Assembly: GCA_903844155.1 (NCBI GenBank)
Contig: CAIMSU010000286.1
Span: forward strand, 17,904 to 81,903
DNA from: an uncultured Pseudomonadota bacterium
GTDB taxonomy: Bacteria; Myxococcota_A; UBA796; SXON01
DNA length: 64,000 nt
Direction: 5' to 3'
The notes beneath the pieces are model-generated. The model saw only the letters and a list, made by a program, of their open reading frames with translations. It had not been told where the DNA came from and made no database searches. Every line of letters begins with the position of its first letter. Within the stretch, counting starts at the first letter, position 1. Below are positions 10,059 through 19,028 of the stretch, one piece after another. Made by a program: the position numbers and the translations under genes.

Positions 10059-10784
10059 TTACTTCGCGCCCGAGGCCAGGTTTGGCCGCGTCGTGGGGCC
10101 GCCCGAAGGGGAGCCCGGCGCGCCCTTCGGCTCGACCTGAGCCCCTTCGACTGGCTTGATGCCAGCGAGGGCCGCATCCAGCCCGGCAAGTCCGTTGGCG
10201 ACGCTGTCGGCGCTGGCCTTCTCGTCCGCGATCCGCTTCGAAGCGGACGCCTCCGCCAGCGGCTTCATCTTGTCGAGGCCGGACTGGAAGGACGTGCCGA
10301 GCATGCCGTCCATGTCGACAAAAAGGCTCGCGAGCTTGCCGACAAAGTCGTTCTTCTGGTCAAACGCCCACGTCACCTTGGTCTGATCGCCGACCGGCTC
10401 GAACGTCAAGGTCGCCGTCGACATCGACTCCATCGGCTTCATGAAGTGGAGCTGCTCGACAACCCGGCTTGGCGGCGTGCTCTCCGTGATCGTCATCCGG
10501 CCCTGGCCAACGTCGCTGTCGCCGTTCCATTCAAACCAGGCGTCCTTGCCCTCGTGCACAGGCGATTGCGTGATCACCTGCTTCGGGTCGAGATCCTGGA
10601 AGGGGCTCCACTTCACCCACAGGTCGAAGTTGTTCGCGTAGGGGAACACGTCGGCCGGCACAGCGTTCACCAGGACCGAGCGCTCCACGTGCGTGGAATC
10701 CGGCTGCAACGACGCGCCAATACCCACGCCGATGACCGCGAGCGCGATGGCACACCCCAGACCAATCAGGATCTTCTTGACCAT
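10059..10784 (-). CDS. SRPBCC (polyketide cyclase/START-like) family protein, membrane-anchored
   Basis: The 241-residue protein starts MVKKILIGLGCAIALAVIGV, an N-terminal membrane helix. An SRPBCC fold follows: HVERSVLVNAVPADVFPYAN, LWVKWSPFQDLDP, the middle strand YFEWNG-like region, and TLTFEPVGDQTKVTWAFDQK, ending in a long amphipathic helix region. SRPBCC proteins hold hydrophobic ligands in a deep pocket; the ligand here is unknown. The last 50 residues are Ala/Gly/Pro-rich and low in complexity. It converges with the VOC gene with a gap of only 7 bp and follows the MBL lipoprotein on the same strand after 49 bp. Confidence 0.85.
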   Translation of the reverse strand: MVKKILIGLGCAIALAVIGVGIGASLQPDSTHVERSVLVNAVPADVFPYANNFDLWVKWSPFQDLDPKQVITQSPVHEGKDAWFEWNGDSDVGQGRMTITESTPPSRVVEQLHFMKPMESMSTATLTFEPVGDQTKVTWAFDQKNDFVGKLASLFVDMDGMLGTSFQSGLDKMKPLAEASASKRIADEKASADSVANGLAGLDAALAGIKPVEGAQVEPKGAPGSPSGGPTTRPNLASGAK

Positions 10785-10833
10785 TTGAACACCTCGCCCG
10801 CCTCTTTGCACGCGACGGCGATTCTGTCGAGGG

Positions 10834-11817
10834 TCAGCCCGTACATCCAGGATGCCCGAACATCTCCACCCACGCGCGGCGATCGTGCGCCGGGAGGATG
10901 TGCAGGTCCGGGCGGGCCTTGTGCAGGGCCCAGAGGCGTTGGATCTGGTGGTCGACCGCGGCGTGATCGGCGTCGAAGGGTTGGGCAAGCCAGCCCTTCG
11001 GCTCGCGATCCTCGTAGCCCTCGCGCACCCAGACCGTGTCGCCGACGAGGAGGAGCTCGCGGCCGTCCCCGAGGTGGATGCGCGCGCCGAGGCTGCCGGG
11101 GGTGTGGCCCTCCATGGGGAACAGCACGACGGAGCCGTCGCCATAGAGATCGTGGCTGCTGGCCCAGGCGAGGAACGGCCCGCCGTCAAACGTTAGCGGC
11201 CGGGCGCGGGCAACCAGGATGCGCGCCTCCTTGGGCAGCACGCCGAAACCGCCATGGGCAAGTATGGAATTGGCGAGATCGATCTCGGCCTGGGGCAGGA
11301 GGACGGGCAAGCCGGCGAGGTCGAGGAGGCCGCCGAGGTGGTCAAAGTGGGCGTGCGTTGGGATCACACCTGCGAGGGTCGAGGGGTCGACGCCGGCAGC
11401 ACGAAGGGCGTCCGCGGGCGTCGACGTGACCGTCCACCCGTGCGCAGCCTGGCGCAAAAAGAAGCCGCCAAGGCCGTGCACCTCCTTCATCTCCTCCTTC
11501 AACTGCGCGGATTGTCCGCCGTCGATGAGCCAATTCCCGGAGGGGGACTTGAGCAGGATCCCGCTCTGCGTGCTCGGGACGTTGGCCTTGAGCGCGCCGT
11601 GCGCGACGGCCGCGCCGTGTGGCAGCGACCCCGTCGCGAACTCAACCCAGCAAACCTGAAGATTCGGAAACGGCTGAAAGTTGGGAGGTGTCTCTGGCCC
11701 GAAGGTGACGGCTGGGACGGGCTCGGGGATGTGGTGGACGCACCCGGTGGCCCCGAGCGCCAGCAGGGCGAACACGGGGGAACGACGCAGGGCGTTGAGA
11801 AGCGTAGGATGGGACAT
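10834..11817 (-). CDS. Metallo-beta-lactamase-fold hydrolase, lipoprotein
   Basis: This 327-residue protein has a lipoprotein signal ending LALGATGC near residue 26, so it is probably anchored in an envelope membrane. The MBL zinc motif THAHFDHLGG (HxHxDH) is near residue 153. The third-ligand motif EGHTPGSLG, the bridging Asp in LLVGDTVW and a final His in ILPAHDRR are also present, so a dinuclear site is expected. The insert ATGSLPHGAAVAHGALKANV before the fold is not typical. Relatives include AHL lactonases and other esterases, so the substrate cannot be assigned. It lies 9 bp after an unknown gene and is in the long minus-strand run from xth. Confidence 0.88.
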   Translation of the reverse strand: MSHPTLLNALRRSPVFALLALGATGCVHHIPEPVPAVTFGPETPPNFQPFPNLQVCWVEFATGSLPHGAAVAHGALKANVPSTQSGILLKSPSGNWLIDGGQSAQLKEEMKEVHGLGGFFLRQAAHGWTVTSTPADALRAAGVDPSTLAGVIPTHAHFDHLGGLLDLAGLPVLLPQAEIDLANSILAHGGFGVLPKEARILVARARPLTFDGGPFLAWASSHDLYGDGSVVLFPMEGHTPGSLGARIHLGDGRELLLVGDTVWVREGYEDREPKGWLAQPFDADHAAVDHQIQRLWALHKARPDLHILPAHDRRAWVEMFGHPGCTG

Positions 11818-11826
11818 TCGGAGCGT

Positions 11827-12588
11827 CTATCCTGCGCGGACCTCCGCGAACGCGCGCTCCAGGTCCGCCAGCCGCACGCCGTCCGCGCGCCGAACGCGGT
11901 CCACCTCGGCGCGAATCAGGCCCATGTCGCGCTCCCGCGCCTCGCGCCACGCCGGCAGCACGCGCGCGGTCATCCACGCGGTTCGGTCGTCCGCGACCCA
12001 CGGATCGCCGAAGGCGCCGTCCCACGCGATCACCCGGCTCGACGGGGCGAGGCCGAGCCGGAAGCCGAACAGCGCACGCAGGGGAGGGCGCCAGACCGGG
12101 TCGAGCGCATCGTAGGTCGGCTGCAGCATGACCCGTTGCTCGACCCGGCACAATTCGTCGAGCGCCTCCTCAGCCAGAGCGTGCGCGACCGCGTCGTCGC
12201 CCGGCTGGGTCGGATCGTCCGGCGAGCGGTCGAGCGCCTCGTCCGCACGGGTGAACGTGGAGAACGCCTCGGCCAGGGGCGCTGGGACCACAAAGCCGGC
12301 GCGGTAGCACAGCCACGCGGGCACGACCGTGCTGTAGATGCGGAGGTTGCCGTCGGCCATCATCTTTTGCCAGGGCGGCGGGTCCGCCTCCAGCGCGTAA
12401 TAGACCTGCCGGGCGACGAACGTCGCGAGTCCGAACCAGGACCCCAGGAACGGCTCATCCAGGTAGCAAGCGGCGTAGATCGCGGCGATGCGATGCGCGC
12501 GCGGAGCCGGGTCGTCGGCGTGGGGGGCGAGCAGGTCCCTCGCGACGTGTTGGGCGCGGGCGAACGGGGTCTCTTCGGGTGACGTCAT
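11827..12588 (-). CDS. Conserved-looking hypothetical protein
   Basis: The 253-residue protein is not recognised. It has no signal peptide or clear membrane helix. It is rich in Ala, Arg and Trp and mostly helical by eye. Notable segments are RIAAIYAACYLDEPFLGSWF, GLATFVARQVYYALE, DGNLRIYSTVVPAWLCYRAG and VADDRTAWMTARVLPAWREA. The pattern of many aromatic residues on helices recalls enzymes or scaffold proteins of unknown fold, but nothing catalytic is evident. It starts 16 bp after the kinase gene stops and ends 9 bp before the MBL gene, so it is probably in the same transcript. Confidence 0.75.
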   Translation of the reverse strand: MTSPEETPFARAQHVARDLLAPHADDPAPRAHRIAAIYAACYLDEPFLGSWFGLATFVARQVYYALEADPPPWQKMMADGNLRIYSTVVPAWLCYRAGFVVPAPLAEAFSTFTRADEALDRSPDDPTQPGDDAVAHALAEEALDELCRVEQRVMLQPTYDALDPVWRPPLRALFGFRLGLAPSSRVIAWDGAFGDPWVADDRTAWMTARVLPAWREARERDMGLIRAEVDRVRRADGVRLADLERAFAEVRAG

Positions 12589-12604
12589 GATGCGGGCGGG
12601 CGTA

Positions 12605-15600
12605 TCAAGACGCCTTCATCCTCAGTCCGTGGGCCCGGGCGTAGAGTTCGGCGCTGTCCGACGCGTGACCGAGCGCCAACGCCTCGTTCTGCATGGCCCA
12701 GAGGACGTCGGCAGCGAGCGCGCTGCCACTCGCGACCCGTTGGGCCTCGGCGAACCGGTCCTGCGCCTCCCGCGCCCGACCGACGGCCCGAAGTTGCCAC
12801 CCGGCGGCGACCAGCGCCCGGGAACGCCAGCGCGGCGAGCGCCCCACCAGCGTCGCCATCGCCCGGCCGAGCCTTCGTCGCCCCGGAACCGCCTCCCCGC
12901 CTGCAGCCCTGGCCCGCGCGTCCACCACGAGAAGATCGATGGCGACAGCGTCCGTGAAGTCCATCTGCATGTGGAAGCGCTCCCGATCCGCCCAGGCGCG
13001 AAGCAAGACGCCGCGAGCATCCTCGACAGCCCCCCCCTCCAGCATCAGCTCGCCGAGGAAGCGACGGGCGAGGACGGACGTGGATTCCCGTCGCGCGTCC
13101 GCCTCGTCGACCCACTGGCGCGCGACCAGGAGCGCCTCCTCCGGCCTCCCCTGCATCCAGGCAACCTGGGCGCGGGACGCGGTCACCCATGCTGCAGCAC
13201 GGGTGTCGCCGGTGTGCCGAACCAGGTCGGCGAGGCGGTCGTTCAGGCGTGCGAGGGGTCCCGGATCCCCCAGGTGGAACGAGCACACCGCAACCGTGCC
13301 CACCGCGAGCGCTGCCAGGTAGGGATCACCAACGCGAAGCAGCCGCTCGGATGCGTCGATCGCGTCGGAATGGGAGTCGGCAACGTCCCCGGTCCAGCTC
13401 CGCGCGATCGCCCGGTGGAGCAGAATGACCGCGGCGCCCGTGGGGTCGTCGTGCTCCGCGACCTCGGCCCAGAGCGTGTCGTGGACCCGCATCGCCCGAT
13501 CCTTGCGGCCGAAGGCGACGTTCCAGACGACGTCCATCGCGCGCACGCGGGGCTCCAGCGGCGCCGCCTCCCGCCAGAGGGCGTGGATGCGCAGCATCGG
13601 GGCGTTGTCCTCGGTGAAGTGCAGGTCGTGCAGGCGCTCGAACACCCGTGCGAGCCGCGCATCGGGCCGGGGTGGCGCCGGCCGGTCCCGCCACAACCGC
13701 CAAAGCGCCGCAACGTCCGCAAAAACCCCGCGAACTCCAAAGTGCAGCGGGCGCCCGAGGTAGCCGGCAACGCGCCGATAGGCCTCCAGCGCGAGGACGA
13801 TTTGACCGGTCCGGAAGGCAAACTCGGCCTCGGCCTCGGTCCGGTCCGCGACCGAGAGCGAGGGCTCGGCGGCGATCCGACCGAGGAGCTCGGCGGCCAC
13901 GTCCATGTCGCGCGCGAGCACCGCAACATGGAACGTCTGGAGCAGGCGTGCGGGGCTCCAAGGGCCAGCCCGGAGCAGGTCGAGGGCGACGGTGGGATCG
14001 AGGGTCAGCGCCTCACGCACCGCCGCGTCCAGCACGAGCCCGAGCCGGGGGGCGTCGCCGGCGAGAGCGGCGTAGCGGGCGACGAGAAGGGGCTCGACGG
14101 CGGGGTCGAGGCGTTGCGCCGCCTCGCGAAAGAACCGCCGGGCCTCGATCGGATCAGGGGCCCCCGCCGATCGGGGCAGGACCTGCACGCCGGTCCACAG
14201 CGCAGCGCCCACGGCTTCGGCCTCCAGGGCCCGCGCCTGGACGTCAGACTCGAGCAGCCCAGCGGCCACCGCCAGGCGGGGCCCGTAGGGCAGACCGAGA
14301 ACGTCGGCACGACGCGCCAATTCCGCGCCAGCATCGTCGAGCCAGGCCAGATCCACCGCCGGCTGGACGAGCTCGGGCAGCATCACCTCGCGACCGAGTC
14401 CGTGCGGCGCGCCTGCCGCCGCGGAGCCGATCACAACGACCCCGGAGAGCGCGAGCCGGCTGAAAAACCGACGGCTGGTGCCGTCCATCCGATGCAACCC
14501 CTCCGCGAGGATCAACGTCGGGCGTGGGCACGCCGCACAGAACGCACGGAGGGCCACGTCCAGCGCCTCGCCGGTCGCTGGCCGGGGCGCCGCGTCCACC
14601 CAGGCGCGGACAGCCGGCGCCACACTAGCGAGCACGCCGCCGTGTGGGCCCAACTCCCCGGCGATCCGCGCCAGCTCCGGGCCGTCGAGCGCCTCCGCAG
14701 CGTGGCTCACGAGGGAGAGCGCCCCGGAGAGCGGCCTGTCCACCTCGCCCCACCCGGCCCGAGCCCACAGCGCGGTGCCTCCGCCGTGCACCCAGTCGCG
14801 ATGCGCCTCTCCGAGGGCCCGCCCGTGGATCTGCTCCCCGCCCACAAACGCCGTGTGGAGGCCCGATCGGGCCAGCTCCAGGGCGCGCTTCACCAGCTCC
14901 GGCGGCGGCTCCGGCGGGGCACGGAGCGGGCGCGGCACGTCTGACCGCCCGGCCCGAAATCGCGTGAGGGCGAGCCACCCGGCCCGGGCGTCCGCCAGCT
15001 CAACGGTGAGCCCGGCTTCGGCAAGCCGGTCGAGCCCGGCGTTGGCCAGACCCCGGCGGCGTAGCGGCACTGCCGGCGTTCGTCCGGCGTCAGCGAGCTG
15101 GCGCGCCGCGTACGGCCGGTGCCCTGCCACGCACTCACACAGCATCACCCAGGCCGCGAAGCAGTCGGTGGTCGCGGTTGGCGGTCCGCCGTGAAAGAGC
15201 GACGGATGCATGTAGGGCGGGGTGCCGGGGAAAACCCCACCCTCATCGTAGACGTGGCGCAGACGAGCCCGGCCAAAATCGGCGAGCGCCACGCGCCGCT
15301 GGCCGCCGATGCGGCTCAAAAGCACGTTCTCCGGCTTCACGTCGCCGTGCACGAACCCCGCCCGGTGAAGTGCGTCAAGCGCCGCGAACACCTCCGCGAC
15401 GACTTGAGCCCCCTCCTCGGGGGCGAGCGGCGCGCGCTCGATCTGCGTCCGCAGGTCCTCACCGTCGACGAATTCGAGCGCAAGCCAGGGCGTGCCGTCC
15501 TCGAGCGTGCCCGCGTCGAGCACGCGGACGAGGTTCGGGTGACGATTCCGCTGGGCGATCGAGGCTTCGCGACGAAACTCGTCGCGCGACGCGCGCGCGT

Positions 15601-15754
15601 TGCGTGTGAATTTGACCGCGGCAGTCTCGCCCGTCAGCCGGTCGACGCCAAGCCAGACAGACCCCACGCCCCCCTCGCCAAGGGGTCGGACGATCTGCCA
15701 GCGCCCCGCCTCCAACGCCGGCGGTTCGCCCGGCGGCTCAGCGCGTTCGGGCAT
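12605..15754 (-). CDS. Serine/threonine protein kinase with STAND-like and TPR C-terminal region
   Basis: The 1049-residue protein starts at the ATG at 15754, overlapping the upstream gene by 17 bp. Residues about 18-280 are a Hanks-type kinase: LGEGGVGSVWLG (glycine loop), AAVKFTRNA (catalytic Lys), FVHGDVKPENVLL (catalytic loop with HGD in place of HRD) and ALADFGRARL (DFG). The next 250 residues look like a STAND/AAA module that lost its P-loop; LILAEGLHRMDGTSRRFFSR sits where Walker B and the following helix would be. The remaining 500 residues are TPR-like helical repeats. Myxobacteria carry many kinases of the kinase-ATPase-TPR layout. FHA and PP2C proteins elsewhere in the window could be partners, but linkage is not shown. 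Confidence 0.93.
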   Translation of the reverse strand: MPERAEPPGEPPALEAGRWQIVRPLGEGGVGSVWLGVDRLTGETAAVKFTRNARASRDEFRREASIAQRNRHPNLVRVLDAGTLEDGTPWLALEFVDGEDLRTQIERAPLAPEEGAQVVAEVFAALDALHRAGFVHGDVKPENVLLSRIGGQRRVALADFGRARLRHVYDEGGVFPGTPPYMHPSLFHGGPPTATTDCFAAWVMLCECVAGHRPYAARQLADAGRTPAVPLRRRGLANAGLDRLAEAGLTVELADARAGWLALTRFRAGRSDVPRPLRAPPEPPPELVKRALELARSGLHTAFVGGEQIHGRALGEAHRDWVHGGGTALWARAGWGEVDRPLSGALSLVSHAAEALDGPELARIAGELGPHGGVLASVAPAVRAWVDAAPRPATGEALDVALRAFCAACPRPTLILAEGLHRMDGTSRRFFSRLALSGVVVIGSAAAGAPHGLGREVMLPELVQPAVDLAWLDDAGAELARRADVLGLPYGPRLAVAAGLLESDVQARALEAEAVGAALWTGVQVLPRSAGAPDPIEARRFFREAAQRLDPAVEPLLVARYAALAGDAPRLGLVLDAAVREALTLDPTVALDLLRAGPWSPARLLQTFHVAVLARDMDVAAELLGRIAAEPSLSVADRTEAEAEFAFRTGQIVLALEAYRRVAGYLGRPLHFGVRGVFADVAALWRLWRDRPAPPRPDARLARVFERLHDLHFTEDNAPMLRIHALWREAAPLEPRVRAMDVVWNVAFGRKDRAMRVHDTLWAEVAEHDDPTGAAVILLHRAIARSWTGDVADSHSDAIDASERLLRVGDPYLAALAVGTVAVCSFHLGDPGPLARLNDRLADLVRHTGDTRAAAWVTASRAQVAWMQGRPEEALLVARQWVDEADARRESTSVLARRFLGELMLEGGAVEDARGVLLRAWADRERFHMQMDFTDAVAIDLLVVDARARAAGGEAVPGRRRLGRAMATLVGRSPRWRSRALVAAGWQLRAVGRAREAQDRFAEAQRVASGSALAADVLWAMQNEALALGHASDSAELYARAHGLRMKAS

Positions 15755-18212
15755 CGGGGCTCGCGTCGTACCAGCTCCTGGGCGGGAGCACGGGGATCGG
15801 TCGCGCCACGCCGGTCGGCACGGGTCGTCCGGTCGCGGTGCTCCAGGCCGCATCCCCGGCCCGCAACGCCGAGATGCACGCGCCCTCCATGCACACCACG
15901 TCGAGCCCGTTCCGGGTCCAGTCACCGGCCGGGAACACGCGGGGCACGATCGGATCGCCTGCGAACGGGCGATGCCGCCAGTCGCCAACCCCCGGCGTGA
16001 AGAACCGGCTGCGTCGGTTCGCGTTCCGCATCACGACCCAGCGCACCTCGTTGAGCAGGGAGGCTGAGGGCTGCACCAACGCGGCCCGGTCGCACGTTCG
16101 GGGGTCCACGAGTCGGGCGTAGTATCGGAATTGGCGGACGGCGTGGGGGCCGAGCGCCTCACAGCACGCGAGCTGGTGGAGGAACCCCCAGACGAGCCAG
16201 CGGCTGGCGACGAACCAGTCCTCCCGCGCCACGTCGCTCTCCATCTCTGCCTCGGTCCACGTGCCGTCCGCTACCTTCGCCCGCCACCGGCCGCTCTCGT
16301 CGTGCGGCCACGCCCGTTTCGCTACGGCCTGGAACTTCGCGGGGGCGTCCAGGAGCGCCGCGATCGCTGCCTTGGCCTCGGCCGGCCACCCGTAGGCGTC
16401 GCGCCGGTCCTGCGTCGCAAAAAGGTCATGGTAGCCGCCACAGCTCTCCAGGATGGACCCTGAAAAAGCGCGGTCGCCGAACGGGTCCTGCGCATCCAGC
16501 TCGGCGTCCGACCAGAGCCCGCACCGGTAGTCCGCGAGCAGGCAGAATGGCCCTTCGAGACCGGTGATCGCTGCGTTTTTGAGGCCCTCGCGCGCCGCCG
16601 CAGCGTACACGATGGGCTGGGCCGTCCAGATCACCAGCTCGGTCGAGATGGTGGCGATGGGCACGAGCGGCGCCAGGCGTGCCGCGGCAGACGGGAGGAT
16701 GTCGGCGAGCAGCGCGGGTGGAAGCGTGGGGATGAACGCGTCAAAGGCGCCGATGTCCACGACATCGCCAGGCCGGGGCGGGGGGCGCAGCTCGGCCTGG
16801 TGCGGGTAGCCAAGGTCCTTGCCGGCCGAGCGAGGCCCGTGTCCGAGCGTCTTGCCCGTCCAAAGCCCGATTCGCCCGTCGGCCCGCGTGTCCGTCGACG
16901 CCACCCGCCCCTCGATCACCGTGAACGTGACATGCTTCAGAGCCGCTGCGTCCTCGCGGATGTTCTCCCACAATCGCAGCCACAGCCGCTGGATCCTTGC
17001 CCCGTCGGCCACCCACATCCGCGATGCCACCGGGTCGAGGAAGCAGAACGCCAGCGACCGCACCGCCTGCGCCGCGTCGAAGCTGTACGGCGAGGCGAAC
17101 GTCGCGTCGGGCGCGAACCGGAAGTGGAGCGTGCGCCAGGCCGGGTACCTTCCGGTGCCGAGGCGCTCGAGGGCACCCGGCACGGCGTCCAGAAGATCGC
17201 GAACCGCTTCGTAGACGATGTGGCAGTCCGCGATCACCCCGTGCGGCTCGTCCTGCGCGCCACTCGGGACGGGTGGAGCCACCTCCCCGCCGTCGAGCAA
17301 CACGCCGATGAGCCGGCCGACCGCAGTGCCCTCGCGGACGAGGTCGCGCACGCCCCCGATCAGCGTCCCGAGCACCGCGCGTAGCGGTCCGCCGTGTCGT
17401 TTGTCCGGCAGCCCGGCCAACCGCGAAAGCGCCTCGGTGACGTGGTTCGTCATCACCGCCCGGGCCCACACGTCGTACTCGACGTCACACAGGCGTTTTG
17501 CAACGCCGTCCACGAGCACCGTCGCGGTCTCCGGGTCGGTCTGCCGCGCCTCAAGCGCCGCCGCAATCAGAACGAGGCGCATCTCCAGGTCCACTTCCGT
17601 CGAAAAGAGCAGGTCTGCGAAAGCGAGCGGAGAGACCGGGCTCTCAGCGGCAACGCCAAAAAGGAGCTCGAACAAGGCGAACAAGGGATGGATGAACGGC
17701 GTACCCCGCAGGCGGAACAACGCCCGGGTCACCTCCCGGGTGGCCGTCTCGGGCACCTCCGGGTCGCAGAGCCCGACGAGGCCGATGGACGGGCCGCCGG
17801 GAGACGGATCGTCCAGCAGCGCCTGAAAGCTCGCGATCATGCGCGAGCCGCCCGGAGGCCGGAGCATGCCGGAAAGATCCGGGCCTTCGTCGCCCCGAAC
17901 CAGCAGCCGGCGCAGGTTGGGGTACCCCCAGAGCACATGGTAGCCGTGCGGGATGGTCCCTCGCTCGGGCATCGCCGCACCGTAGAAGGGGTGCCTGTCC
18001 ATCCCCTCATGAGCGGCGTCGTAACGGCCGATGAACGAGCGGCTCATGGCCTTGCCCCCGAGCCCGCTCCCGTCCGACCCCTCGCCCGGGACGAGCGGGG
18101 CGACGAACACGATCTCCAGGGGATCCGGGCCGGCCACCGCCGCGATCTCCAGTAGCCGCGCGACCGCCGACAGCCCCGCGACGCCCCCGCCCGCGACCGC
18201 GATTCGCCTCAT
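15738..18212 (-). CDS. Large FAD-dependent oxidoreductase (phytoene desaturase/amine oxidase-like)
   Basis: The 824-residue protein opens with MRRIAVAGGGVAGLSAVARL, a Rossmann GxGxxG loop for FAD. It closes with RVFPAGDWTRNGLDVVCMEG, the C-terminal FAD-binding motif of carotenoid desaturases and HpnE-type enzymes. Between them is a much longer middle than the usual 450-550 residues; DLLFSTEVDLEMRLVLIAAA is one helical stretch within it. The substrate is therefore unclear; isoprenoid or aromatic polyene oxidation is only a guess. The ATG at 18212 overlaps the stop of xth (ATGA), and the 3' end overlaps the kinase start by 17 bp, so the three genes are translationally linked. Confidence 0.85.
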   Translation of the reverse strand: MRRIAVAGGGVAGLSAVARLLEIAAVAGPDPLEIVFVAPLVPGEGSDGSGLGGKAMSRSFIGRYDAAHEGMDRHPFYGAAMPERGTIPHGYHVLWGYPNLRRLLVRGDEGPDLSGMLRPPGGSRMIASFQALLDDPSPGGPSIGLVGLCDPEVPETATREVTRALFRLRGTPFIHPLFALFELLFGVAAESPVSPLAFADLLFSTEVDLEMRLVLIAAALEARQTDPETATVLVDGVAKRLCDVEYDVWARAVMTNHVTEALSRLAGLPDKRHGGPLRAVLGTLIGGVRDLVREGTAVGRLIGVLLDGGEVAPPVPSGAQDEPHGVIADCHIVYEAVRDLLDAVPGALERLGTGRYPAWRTLHFRFAPDATFASPYSFDAAQAVRSLAFCFLDPVASRMWVADGARIQRLWLRLWENIREDAAALKHVTFTVIEGRVASTDTRADGRIGLWTGKTLGHGPRSAGKDLGYPHQAELRPPPRPGDVVDIGAFDAFIPTLPPALLADILPSAAARLAPLVPIATISTELVIWTAQPIVYAAAAREGLKNAAITGLEGPFCLLADYRCGLWSDAELDAQDPFGDRAFSGSILESCGGYHDLFATQDRRDAYGWPAEAKAAIAALLDAPAKFQAVAKRAWPHDESGRWRAKVADGTWTEAEMESDVAREDWFVASRWLVWGFLHQLACCEALGPHAVRQFRYYARLVDPRTCDRAALVQPSASLLNEVRWVVMRNANRRSRFFTPGVGDWRHRPFAGDPIVPRVFPAGDWTRNGLDVVCMEGACISALRAGDAAWSTATGRPVPTGVARPIPVLPPRSWYDASPDARTR

Positions 18213-19003
18213 TCCCCCGCCGGGCCGAGGGGCCCGATCTCCACGCTCACCGGGGCGTGATCGGACAGGTTGGCGTCCTTGTCGATCCACGCGCGGACCA
18301 GCGGCACGTTGGGGGTCGCCAGCACGTAGTCGATCCGCCACCCCACGTCGTTGGCCCGGGCGTTGCCGCGCTGCGACCACCAGGAGTAGGCCGGGAGCTC
18401 GGGATTCAACTCGCGGAACGTGTCACGCCAGCCGGAAGCGAGCACATCGGTGAACCACGCCCGCTCGTGCGGTAGAAACCCGCTGTTCTTCTGGTTGGAG
18501 CGCCAGTTCTTCAGGTCGATGGGCGCATGGGCGATGTTGAGGTCGCCACAGACGAGCGTGGGACGGCCGCTGGCGAGCAGATCGTCGAGCCAGGGTCGAA
18601 CGTGCCCCAGGAACTCGTCCTTCCAGGCCTGTCGCTCCGGGCCCGACGAGCCGGACGGCAAATACACGCTCCAGACGTCGAGCCCGGGCAAGCGGGCACA
18701 GGTGGCGCGCCCTTCCGCGTCGCTCCGAGCGTGCCCGATCCCACCGGAGAAGCGCACGCCAGCGACCTCGCCCGTCCGCGCGCTGCGTGTCCAGACAGCC
18801 GTCCCGGCGTAGCCCTTCTGCACCGCGGGCGTCCAGCCACACTTCCAGCTGCGAGGCGACCAGAGCTCGGGTCCGACCGCGCCCTCGTCGCACCGGATCT
18901 CCTGCATGCAGACGACGTCAGGGCGCGCGGCCTTGAGCCAAGGCAGCAGCCCCCGGCGCTCGGCGGAGCGGAGCCCGTTGAGGTTCAACGTGGTGACCTT
19001 CAT
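18209..19003 (-). CDS. xth: Exodeoxyribonuclease III (AP endonuclease, Xth family)
   Basis: Exonuclease III repairs abasic sites and 3'-blocked ends in DNA. The 264-residue length is typical. Signatures run in order: TLNLNGLRSAERRG at the N terminus, VVCMQEIRCDE (metal-binding Glu), GYAGTAVWTR, VWSVYLPSGSSGPERQAWK (catalytic Tyr region), LVCGDLNIAH (Asp/Asn active site), GWRIDYVLATP and NLSDHAPVSVEI (final Asp-His pair). The stop overlaps the FAD oxidoreductase start by ATGA. Its placement at the head of an oxidoreductase-kinase operon is odd for a repair gene and may reflect only shared transcription. Confidence 0.96.
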   Translation of the reverse strand: MKVTTLNLNGLRSAERRGLLPWLKAARPDVVCMQEIRCDEGAVGPELWSPRSWKCGWTPAVQKGYAGTAVWTRSARTGEVAGVRFSGGIGHARSDAEGRATCARLPGLDVWSVYLPSGSSGPERQAWKDEFLGHVRPWLDDLLASGRPTLVCGDLNIAHAPIDLKNWRSNQKNSGFLPHERAWFTDVLASGWRDTFRELNPELPAYSWWSQRGNARANDVGWRIDYVLATPNVPLVRAWIDKDANLSDHAPVSVEIGPLGPAGE

Positions 19004-19028
19004 GCGGGCACCAGTAACGCGCGCCGTT

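Noticed and set aside
12488..14944. 818-codon plus-strand open frame
   Set aside because: It is antisense to the kinase gene, Arg/Pro/His-rich and without any recognisable motif.
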